9,351 nucleotides of DNA from Chloroflexota bacterium (GTDB taxonomy: Bacteria; Chloroflexota; UBA6077; FW602-bin22; JACPQP01): the NCBI GenBank assembly GCA_016190465.1, contig JACPQP010000394.1:1-9351 (forward strand), in the 5' to 3' direction. The translations under genes and the position numbers were made by a program. Positions 1 through 5,386 of the stretch are shown here, piece by piece; within the stretch, counting starts at the first letter, position 1, and the number at the start of each line of letters is the position of its first letter. A model generated the notes under the pieces. It worked only from the letters and a program-made list of their open reading frames with translations, had not been told where the DNA came from and did not search any database.

Positions 1-62
1 CCACAAGGACACGAAGAGGTGACCCTGTCGCCAGCCCCTTTGGGCCCTTTGTGTCTTTGTGG
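1..62. repeat. Inverted pair of CCACAAGGACAC-type repeat units
   Basis: Bases 1-16 read CCACAAGGACACGAAG. The reverse complement of 47-62 reads CCACAAAGACACAAAG, a 14/16 match, so the two face each other across about 30 bases. The same family recurs at 81-114 (inverted, degenerate) and twice at 2286-2356. The left unit may continue beyond the window edge. No coding capacity is credible here. The pair could fold as an imperfect hairpin in RNA, but what it does is unknown. Confidence 0.7.
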
Positions 63-80
63 TAAACCCGGCGTCTCCCT

Positions 81-114
81 TCGCGTCTTTCGCTCGTTTC
101 GTGCCTTTCGTGGT
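81..114 (-). repeat. Degenerate CACGAAAGGCACGAAA repeat unit
   Basis: Read on the minus strand, 114-81 gives ACCACGAAAGGCACGAAAC followed by GAGCGAAAGACGCGA. This is the same purine-rich ACCACRAAGRCACGAA pattern as the units at 47-62 and 2286-2356, but more diverged. It lies between the inverted pair at 1-62 and the octamer array at 121-182, so the three form one continuous repeat island. Confidence 0.55.
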
Positions 115-120
115 CCAAAC

Positions 121-182
121 CCTCGCCCCGTCGCCCCGTCGCCGTGTCCCCGTGTCCCCGTGTCCCCGTGTCCTCGTGTCTC
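121..182. repeat. Octamer tandem array, consensus CGTGTCCC
   Basis: Five consecutive 8-base units occupy 143-182: CGTGTCCC three times, then CGTGTCCT and CGTGTCTC. They are preceded at 121-142 by related, more diverged period-8 units (CCTCGCCC, CGTCGCCC, CGTCGC). On the minus strand the unit is GGGACACG, which shares the GACACG core with the CCACAAAGACACGAAG family next to it. Open frames through this array give repetitive Pro/Val/Ser peptides and are not credible genes. Confidence 0.85.
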
Positions 183-216
183 TCCCCTCCGCATCGCTCT
201 TCTGCGTCCCGCACGG

Positions 217-232
217 TTGGCACGACTTCTGC
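217..232 (+). promoter_or_regulatory. Sigma-54-like -24/-12 sequence
   Basis: The sequence TTGGCACGACTTCTGC matches the sigma-54 promoter consensus TGGCACG-N4-TTGC at all but one base (CTGC instead of TTGC). The GG and GC dinucleotides are 12 bases apart, as the -24/-12 geometry requires. It points toward polX, with a predicted start near 244, which would leave a long leader crossing the hairpin at 287-386. Whether this organism encodes RpoN is not visible here and many Chloroflexota lack it, so a chance or repeat-borne match is possible. Confidence 0.25.
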
Positions 233-286
233 GGCATCACGCCAAACCCAGGCGCGTCGATCAGGGTCTCGACTGTAGAGGGGGCG

Positions 287-386
287 GACCTCACCCCCTT
301 TCCCCCTCCTCGACGCGGGGAGGGGGATGGCGGCTCCCCCTCTCCGCGTCGGATCCACTCAGGAACGGCGGGCAGGGGGTGAGGTC
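287..386. repeat. Nested palindromic (REP-like) element
   Basis: Outer arms GACCTCACCCCCT (287-299) and AGGGGGTGAGGTC (374-386) are perfect 13-base inverted copies. Inside, 311-326 (CGACGCGGGGAGGGGG) pairs with 336-351 at 15 of 16 positions across a 9-base loop. An alternative stem, 302-309 with 319-326, competes for the same bases. The preceding TAGAGGGGGCGG (about 275-286) recurs at about 3228-3239 next to the related repeat at 3183-3256. It resembles the intergenic palindromes that translate as PSPTRGEG-type peptides in many genomes. No transposase lies nearby. Confidence 0.75.
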
Positions 387-471
387 GGCCCCTGGTGCCG
401 CCGTGCGAGGTCCTAAGCTAGCGCATATGGGGTGAGGTCTCCCCCCGATCCAGACAGTGAGGTGAGAGCTC

Positions 472-534
472 ATGGAAAAGCGAGGCCGGACCGAGCCGAT
501 CACTTTGGATAGCCCCGAGCGCGAGCACGAGTAG
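472..534 (+). CDS. Possible 20-residue leader peptide upstream of polX
   Basis: An ATG at 472 opens a 20-codon frame (MEKRGRTEP through PEREHE) that stops with TAG at 532-534, two bases before the polX ATG. A GAGG at 459-462 (in TGAGGTGAG) sits 9 bases upstream, a better Shine-Dalgarno than anything directly before polX, where only GAGCACGAG is present. The arrangement fits a translationally coupled leader ORF. The peptide is highly charged, has no signal or membrane segment, and resembles nothing I recognise. It could be a chance frame; conservation is unknown. Confidence 0.35.
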   Translation: MEKRGRTEPITLDSPEREHE

Positions 535-536
535 CC

Positions 537-2279
537 ATGGCTCGTCGGAACGAAGAGGTTGCTCGGCTTCTGGAGAACATCGCCAAGCTGTTGGCGTTGA
601 CCGGAGAGAACCCCTACCGCATCCGCGCCTACACCCAGGCGGCTCGAACCCTCACGGGGATCAGCGAGGACGTCGAGGAGCTGCACCGGACCGGGCGCCT
701 GATCGAGGTTCCGGGCATCGGTGAGTCGATCGCCGCCAAGGTGGCAGAACTTCTGGAGACTGGGCGCTCCGGCTACTATGAAGAGTTGAAGCTCCAGGTG
801 GTCGACGCGGCCGCTGAGCTGCTGGACGTTCCGGGCATTGGCCCGGCCCGGGCCAAGCTGCTGTATGGCCGGCTGGGCATCGCCTCCGTCGCCGAGCTCG
901 AACGGGCCGCCCGGGAGCATCGCCTGCGCTCCCTCCCGGGCTTTGGGGCGACGCTGGAGGAGAGGATCGCCCGCGAGTCGGCCCGGGTGCAGCAGCGGAC
1001 TCGCCGCCTCCTGCTGGGCGTGGCATTGCCGGCCGCCGAGGAGGTGGTGCATCTCCTGCGCAGCAACCCGGCGGTGCGGGCGATCGATCCGGCCGGCAGC
1101 ATCCGACGGATGAAGGAGACCATCGGCGACATCGACATCCTGGTCTCCTCGGAGCGCCCGGACGCGGTGATGGATGCCTTCACCACTCTGCCGCTGGTGA
1201 AGGAGGTGCTGGCCCGGGGTCCGACTCGCTCATCCATCCTCATCGCGGACGACTTGCAGATCGACATCCGGGTGATCCGGCCGGAGGAGTACGGATCGGC
1301 CTTGCAGTATTTCACCGGCTCCAAGGACCACAACATCGCCCTACGCTCGGTGGCCATCGGTCACAACTGGAAGCTCTCGGAGTATGGGCTTTTCGATCAA
1401 AGTGGGCGGCGCATCGCCGGCGACACCGAGGAGAGGATCTACCGCGCGCTGGGGATGGACTGGATCCCGCCGGAGCTTCGGGAGAACCGTGGCGAGATCG
1501 AGGCGGCGCGGCGCCATCAGCTCCCGCACCTGGTCGAGCTGGACGACATCCGGGGAGACCTTCAGACCCACACTGACTGGAGCGACGGCCACGACCCGGC
1601 GGAGCGGATGGTGGAGGAGGCCATCGCCCGGGGCTACCAGTACCTCGCCTTCACCGACCACTCGCGGTCCCTGGGGATGGCCGGTGGCCTTTCGATTGAT
1701 CAGGTGCGGCAGCAGCGCCAGCTCATCGACCGACTCAACCATCAGTACGCCCCTTTCCGGGTGTTGCACGGCACGGAGGTGAACATCCTGCCGGATGGCG
1801 ACCTGGACTACCCGGACGAGGTGCTGGCGGAGTTCGACGTCGTGACGGCCGCGGTGCACAGCGCGTTTGGTCAGCCCCGCGAGCGAATGACGGCACGCAT
1901 CATCCGCGCCCTCCAGAATCCCCACGTCGGCGTCCTCAACCACCCCACGGGGCGGCTCCTGCTCCGGCGAACGGAGTACGAGGTCGACGTCGAGGCGATG
2001 CTGCGGGCGGCGGCCGCGAACGGCGTAACCCTGGAGGTGAACGGCCAGCCCGACCGGCTGGACCTGGACGACGTGTGGTCGCGCCGAGCGCGGGAGATGG
2101 GGGTGTTGCTGGCCTGCAACAGCGACGCCCACTCGACACGGCAACTGGGCCACGTGCGCTACGCGGTGGCGACCGCCCGCCGGGGCTGGGTGGAGCCACG
2201 AGGCGTGCTCAACACCCTACCGCTGGAGCGCCTTCTCTCGCACCTCGGTCGCCGTGGGCGGCCAGCCCGGGCGGCCTAA
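537..2279 (+). CDS. polX: DNA polymerase X family protein with PHP phosphoesterase domain (PolX)
   Basis: This 580-residue protein has the full bacterial PolX layout, an enzyme that fills short DNA gaps and carries 3'-5' exonuclease/AP-endonuclease activity in base-excision repair. The N-terminal 8-kDa-like domain contains helix-hairpin-helix motifs at 57-69 (VPGIGES), 97-107 (VPGIGPARA) and about 133-144 (LPGFGATL). The nucleotidyltransferase core shows GSIRR-x5-GDIDIL with catalytic Asp198 and Asp200, and a third Asp243 (QIDIRV). The YFTGSKDHNIALR segment follows at 258-270. The C-terminal PHP domain keeps its metal ligands: H345 (THTDWSDG), H375 (TDHS), E414 (HGTEVNI), H441, H469 (NHP), and D530/H532 (CNSDAH). 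As in many PolX proteins, the first PHP position is Gln rather than His (DLQTH). Length is normal for the family (about 570-580). The start is chosen because ARRNEEVARLLENIA aligns with typical PolX N-termini. Its Shine-Dalgarno is weak, and a short upstream ORF may couple its translation. Confidence 0.97.
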   Translation: MARRNEEVARLLENIAKLLALTGENPYRIRAYTQAARTLTGISEDVEELHRTGRLIEVPGIGESIAAKVAELLETGRSGYYEELKLQVVDAAAELLDVPGIGPARAKLLYGRLGIASVAELERAAREHRLRSLPGFGATLEERIARESARVQQRTRRLLLGVALPAAEEVVHLLRSNPAVRAIDPAGSIRRMKETIGDIDILVSSERPDAVMDAFTTLPLVKEVLARGPTRSSILIADDLQIDIRVIRPEEYGSALQYFTGSKDHNIALRSVAIGHNWKLSEYGLFDQSGRRIAGDTEERIYRALGMDWIPPELRENRGEIEAARRHQLPHLVELDDIRGDLQTHTDWSDGHDPAERMVEEAIARGYQYLAFTDHSRSLGMAGGLSIDQVRQQRQLIDRLNHQYAPFRVLHGTEVNILPDGDLDYPDEVLAEFDVVTAAVHSAFGQPRERMTARIIRALQNPHVGVLNHPTGRLLLRRTEYEVDVEAMLRAAAANGVTLEVNGQPDRLDLDDVWSRRAREMGVLLACNSDAHSTRQLGHVRYAVATARRGWVEPRGVLNTLPLERLLSHLGRRGRPARAA

Positions 2280-2285
2280 CGGGGT

Positions 2286-2356
2286 ACGGGGCTCACCACA
2301 AAGACACAGAGAACACTGAGCGGGACGCGGCTCACCACAAAGACACGAAGGACACA
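2286..2356 (+). repeat. Two direct copies of GGCTCACCACAAAGACAC
   Basis: The 18-base sequence GGCTCACCACAAAGACAC occurs exactly at 2290-2307 and 2329-2346. With ACG plus one mismatched base in front, the match extends to 22 bases (2286-2307 and 2325-2346), a period of 39. Flanks after the core are looser (AGAGAACACTGAG versus GAAGGACACAAGC). It fills most of the 97-base gap between convergent polX and the glycosyltransferase gene. I see no hairpin-plus-T-run terminator in this gap for either strand. Confidence 0.85.
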
Positions 2357-2376
2357 AGCTGCACCGGCAACCCGGG

Positions 2377-3165
2377 TTACGCTTCACTCCGGGTGGTCGG
2401 AGCGCTCGCGGCGCGCTGCATCCGCCACAGGCGCAGGTAGGTCACGAAGGTGTAGCAGGCGAGATAGAAGCACAAGCGGAAGCCGTGGGAGCCGTCTCGC
2501 CAGCCACCAAACTGGACGTAGCGGCGGCGAAACTCGCGGAGCGGTTGGAGGATCAGGTGGTGCGGCCGCGCCCGGACCCCGCTGGCGAAGAGCGTCCGGG
2601 CCTCGAACGTCGCGTAGGCCTCCTGACGCCGGCGGAACTCCTCCACGGTCTCGAAGTTGATGTGTGTCAGCATGTTGCGCAGATAGCCGGCCGGCCCGGT
2701 CAGTTGCGCGACCTCGTGGACCGCTCGCCGGACGTCATATCGCGCACAGTCGCGGCGCAGGAGACGGAGCTGGTAGTCGGGGAACCAGCCGCCGTGGCGA
2801 ATCCAGCGTCCCCAGATGAAGTTCCTCCGGGGCACCCAGTAGCCGACCAGCGAGTGGCGCGACTCGTCGGCCAGCACCTCCTGCACCTCGGCGGCCAGTT
2901 CGACGGGTACTCGCTCGTCGGCATCGACGAACAGCACCCAACGCCCGCGTGCCTCGGCGAGCGCCTGGTTGCGCATCTGGGAGAAGTTCTCGAAGGCGAC
3001 GACCGCCAGCGCCGCGCCGTGCCCCCGGGCGATCTCGGCGGTCCGGTCGGCGCTACGGGCGTCCAGCACCACGAGCGTCTCATCCGCCCACCGCAGGCTG
3101 TCCAGACAGTCGCCGATGAAGCGTTCCTCGTCGCGAGCGATCACGACGGCCGAGAGGAGAATCAT
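2377..3165 (-). CDS. Family 2 glycosyltransferase, WaaE/KdtX-like
   Basis: This 262-residue protein is a GT-A fold, family 2 glycosyltransferase, expected to move a sugar from a nucleotide-sugar to an envelope or lipid-linked glycan at the cytoplasmic face. The N-terminus MILLSAVVIARDEERFI is the classic GT2 opening. The nucleotide-binding VVLDARSADRT lies at 32-42 and the metal-binding DAD at 81-83 (LFVDADERV). The segment WFPDYQLRLLRR (127-138) followed by AVHE (148-151) is typical of the LPS-core WaaE/KdtX-type subgroup. A hydrophobic stretch near 231-246 may associate with membrane. The ATG at 3165 is chosen because it starts exactly at the GT2 core; GGAG lies about 11 bases upstream. A GTG at 3186-3184 is in frame, overlaps the upstream gene's TGA as GTGA, and would add seven residues. 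It is the last gene of the apparent lon operon. The acceptor sugar cannot be told from sequence. Confidence 0.92.
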   Translation of the reverse strand: MILLSAVVIARDEERFIGDCLDSLRWADETLVVLDARSADRTAEIARGHGAALAVVAFENFSQMRNQALAEARGRWVLFVDADERVPVELAAEVQEVLADESRHSLVGYWVPRRNFIWGRWIRHGGWFPDYQLRLLRRDCARYDVRRAVHEVAQLTGPAGYLRNMLTHINFETVEEFRRRQEAYATFEARTLFASGVRARPHHLILQPLREFRRRYVQFGGWRDGSHGFRLCFYLACYTFVTYLRLWRMQRAASAPTTRSEA

Positions 3166-3182
3166 CCCGCGCGGCGCTCCGC

Positions 3183-3256
3183 TCACCCCACCCCCTTCCC
3201 CCACCAGGGGGGAAAGGGGCGAGGGGGTAGAGGGGGCGGGGCTCGGAATGACAGAC
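3183..3256. repeat. GC-rich palindromic repeat forming a gene's 3' end
   Basis: On the + strand this stretch contains CTCACCCCACCCCCTTCCCC, then CACCAGGGGGGAAAGGGGCG, AGGGGGTAGAGGGGGCGGGG and CTCGGAATGACAG. The C-rich and G-rich halves (about 3190-3202 and 3206-3219) can pair around CACCAG. TAGAGGGGGCGG is shared with about 275-286. The GGAATGACA end (TGTCATTCC on the minus strand) resembles another common dispersed-repeat terminus. It lies wholly inside the reading frame of the glycosyltransferase at 3183-4166 and supplies its stop codon. Confidence 0.7.
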
Positions 3257-4166
3257 AGGCGACCTGCCAGTACGCGCTCAGGCGCTCGTGCAGTTCGGAC
3301 GGTGAGACATCGCCGCGTCGCCCCGCCCACCAGGCCAGCAGCGCCTGGTAGCTGACACCCAACCGAACGATCTGCCGGTGGAGCCAGGTGAACCACGGGC
3401 TGTAATGCTTCTCGAACAGCCGCACCCGGCTGCGGTGCAACTCGACGAACATGCGACTCCGAAACTGCCGCGTGCTCTGTCCACCGTAGTGGATGATCTC
3501 GGGCTCCGGCGCATAGAGGATGTCCCATCCGTACCGGCGAATCCGCAGGCACCAGTCGATCTCTTCACAGTACATGAAGAAGCCCTCGTCGAGCAAGCCC
3601 ACCTGCTCGACCACCTCGCGCCGGACCAGCAAGCAGGCGCCGAGCGGGTGATCGATCGAGAACTCCTGCCCGTGCAGGTGCTCCGGATAGCGGCCATTCA
3701 ACCGAGAGTTGGTGAGGCGGTGGTTGATCGGGAAGAAGTCCAGGAGACTCATCCAGAGCGTCGGGAAGCGGAAGCATGACTGTTGCCGGCTCCCGTCGGG
3801 GTTGAGGAGACGGGCACCGGCGGCGCCGGCGCGCGGGTGCTCGTCGAGAAACCGGACCAGGCAGGCCAGCGCGTCGCCGCGCACGACCGTGTCCGAGTTG
3901 AGCAGCAGGACGTAGCGCCCAGACGACTGCCGGATCGCCAGGTTGTTCGCCGCGGCAAACCCGACGTTGACCGGACTGACAGTCAGGTGGACCCAGGGGA
4001 ACTCCTCGCGGACGAGGTCAGCGCTGCCATCGAGCGAGGCGTTGTCGACCACCCATGTCTCCGCCCGAATCTCCGGTGTGCGCGCCAGGCTCGCGGCGAC
4101 GGAGTGCAGGCAATCGCCCAGCAGTTCGCGAGTATTGAAACTTACAATGATCACTGAGAGGTCCAT
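3183..4166 (-). CDS. Family 2 glycosyltransferase, rhamnosyltransferase-like
   Basis: This 327-residue protein belongs to the GT2 group often labelled rhamnosyl- or dTDP-sugar transferase. It opens with MDLSVIIVSFNTRELL and has VVDNASLDGSADLV (39-52), NVGFAAANNLAI (67-78), and the DXD-equivalent LLNSDTVV (88-95). GACLLVRREVVEQVGLLDEGFFMYCEEIDWC spans about 176-206 in sections and carries the catalytic-base ED/EE-x-D motif. The last ~23 residues (LSFRAPPPL through WWGKGVG) do not belong to the family. They are encoded by a GC-rich palindromic repeat at 3183-3256, so the native C-terminus has apparently been replaced or extended. The start is the ATG at 4166 because it begins the conserved core; a GGGGG run serves as a weak ribosome site and partly overlaps a small hairpin. 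It sits 41 bases after the lipoprotein gene and just before a second GT2 gene, suggesting joint glycan assembly. Confidence 0.93.
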   Translation of the reverse strand: MDLSVIIVSFNTRELLGDCLHSVAASLARTPEIRAETWVVDNASLDGSADLVREEFPWVHLTVSPVNVGFAAANNLAIRQSSGRYVLLLNSDTVVRGDALACLVRFLDEHPRAGAAGARLLNPDGSRQQSCFRFPTLWMSLLDFFPINHRLTNSRLNGRYPEHLHGQEFSIDHPLGACLLVRREVVEQVGLLDEGFFMYCEEIDWCLRIRRYGWDILYAPEPEIIHYGGQSTRQFRSRMFVELHRSRVRLFEKHYSPWFTWLHRQIVRLGVSYQALLAWWAGRRGDVSPSELHERLSAYWQVACLSFRAPPPLPPRPFPPWWGKGVG

Positions 4167-4173
4167 TATTGCC

Positions 4174-4192
4174 CCCGTTATTGCCGAACGGG
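4174..4192 (-). promoter_or_regulatory. Small hairpin at the ribosome site of the GT2 gene
   Basis: On the minus strand CCCGTT (4192-4187) and AACGGG (4179-4174) form a 6-base stem with a 7-base loop. The 3' arm runs into GGGGGC, the only Shine-Dalgarno-like sequence before the ATG at 4166. The hairpin could limit translation of the glycosyltransferase relative to the upstream lipoprotein. The stem is short and no T-run follows, so it is unlikely to be a terminator. Function is an inference. Confidence 0.3.
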
Positions 4193-4207
4193 TTCTCACA
4201 CACTCAC

Positions 4208-5383
4208 TCAAAACCCAATGGTGATTCGTCGGTGGCCCACCTGTCCGCCAGGAAAGCCAACTCCCTCCTGGACGACGCTGGCCCAGAACCAGATCTCGTG
4301 GTTGCTGCTCTCGAGCACGTCGATCGTGCCCTCGATCGTCGCTTCCTCGCCCGGTAGCAGTTCGCGGTCCAGGTCCTCGAAGAGGGCCCAGCGGGCCGGA
4401 TAGTTCTGCGGGGCGTTCGTCCACATCACGCCGACACGCCAGACGCCCGGTCGCTCGAAGTAGCGCGCCCGGTCTGGATCGTCGGGGTCGCGGAAGCTCG
4501 CGTAATTCATCGCCGTCGTGTACTTCGTGCCTGGCGGGGGCCCCATGGTTCGGATCGCCGCGTTCCCGGTGTTGCGCACCTTGATCCGGACGTGCAGCGG
4601 CAAGCCTCGGTCGAGTGCGGTCGGGGAGAACCTGGCCTCCACGATCTCCAGCCGCGGGACGCCGCCGTTCTCGATGCGCAATGGCGCGCTGATCGCGCTG
4701 AGGTTCCCGGCGGCATCCCACGCTTCGACGTGCAGGGTGTAGTCTCCGTCCCGGAGTGGCTTCCCCCCCGACGAGCCATCCCAGACGTGACCCTGCAAAG
4801 TTGCCTGCTTCTTCTTTGGCCCCTCGATCAGGTGACGGTTCCCCTCGGTATCCGTCACGTAGACCTGGGTAGTGCCGGTCTTCGTCAACCGGTAGCTGAA
4901 ATGGACTTCGTCGTCGATCGCGTCCCCGTTTGGCGAGATGGTCGCCCGATCGCCAGTGAAGTCGAGGATCTCCACCGGCGTGGTGTCGGCGTCGGCAATC
5001 GTCACCTCGATGCGCTCCTCGGCGGCGCGGCCGGTATCTCCTCGAGCCCGCACGACCAGCGTGTAGGTGCCGTCCGGGAGGACCCGGCGCGCGCCGGTTG
5101 CCTCGTCGGTGATGACTCCTTTGAAGGTCAGCCGATAGTCGTCGGGGGCGCGCAGATTGCCTGGCCGGAGCGTGTACGACTTCCCATCAGAGCCGACGAT
5201 GACCGCGCTGACCTCCGCTCGCTCGCCGATCGTGTAGTCGACCGTCAGTTCGTCGTCAAGACCGCTCCCGTTCGGCGTGATCCGGTGCGTGTTCACCTGG
5301 AGCGGCGAGAGTAACGGCCGGACGGCACACCCGCTCGCCAGCAGCAGCCCGAGACTGAGCAGACAGATAAGCAGCCGTCGCAT
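4208..5383 (-). CDS. Lipoprotein with tandem FlgD-like Ig domains
   Basis: This 391-residue protein has a lipoprotein signal peptide: MRR, a hydrophobic stretch, then lipobox LASGC with the lipidated cysteine at 19. It should be anchored on the outer face of the membrane. Two repeats follow. Residues about 34-130 hold ITPNGSGLDDELTVDYTI and end with LPDGTYTLVVRARGDTG. Residues about 137-237 hold ISPNGDAIDDEVHFSYRL and end with LRDGDYTLHVEAWDAAGN. The SPNGDxxDD start and DGxYTxxVxAxD end are marks of FlgD-Ig-like beta-sandwich domains. Residues about 243-391 look like a third, CARDB-like beta domain (LPLHVRIKVRNTGNAAI, LLPGEEATIEGTIDV). No enzymatic motif is visible; it is probably a binding or structural surface protein. 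The ATG lies 3 bases after the lon stop, and AAGG at the lon end serves as ribosome site, so it is probably translated with lon. Exact role unknown. Confidence 0.88.
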   Translation of the reverse strand: MRRLLICLLSLGLLLASGCAVRPLLSPLQVNTHRITPNGSGLDDELTVDYTIGERAEVSAVIVGSDGKSYTLRPGNLRAPDDYRLTFKGVITDEATGARRVLPDGTYTLVVRARGDTGRAAEERIEVTIADADTTPVEILDFTGDRATISPNGDAIDDEVHFSYRLTKTGTTQVYVTDTEGNRHLIEGPKKKQATLQGHVWDGSSGGKPLRDGDYTLHVEAWDAAGNLSAISAPLRIENGGVPRLEIVEARFSPTALDRGLPLHVRIKVRNTGNAAIRTMGPPPGTKYTTAMNYASFRDPDDPDRARYFERPGVWRVGVMWTNAPQNYPARWALFEDLDRELLPGEEATIEGTIDVLESSNHEIWFWASVVQEGVGFPGGQVGHRRITIGF

Positions 5384-5386
5384 CGT

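Noticed and set aside
19..435. Open frames on the + strand through the left-end repeats
   Set aside because: Their peptides (runs like PRVPVSPCPRV and PSSTRGGG) are translations of the octamer array and the palindrome, with no domain and no ribosome site.
291..1052. 253-residue minus-strand frame
   Set aside because: It lies antisense to the well-supported polX gene and the repeat element; GC-rich DNA keeps such shadow frames open.
2286..2356. CRISPR array
   Set aside because: Only two copies, degenerate flanks, a 21-base gap between cores, and no cas genes; the unit belongs to a dispersed repeat family.
2485..3351. 288-residue + strand frame
   Set aside because: It is antisense to both glycosyltransferase genes and gives a low-complexity charged peptide without motifs.
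3187..3552. Extended start of the second glycosyltransferase
   Set aside because: The extension is antiparallel-free but out of frame with the first glycosyltransferase gene and contains repeat-coded peptide (PSPLSPLVGEGGG); the GT2 core begins at 3165.
4167..4721. Extended start of the first glycosyltransferase
   Set aside because: The added 185 residues are out-of-frame translation of the lipoprotein gene; GT2 homology begins at MDLSVIIVSFN.
4592..5314. 240-residue + strand frame
   Set aside because: It is the antisense shadow of the lipoprotein gene, with no domain or ribosome site.
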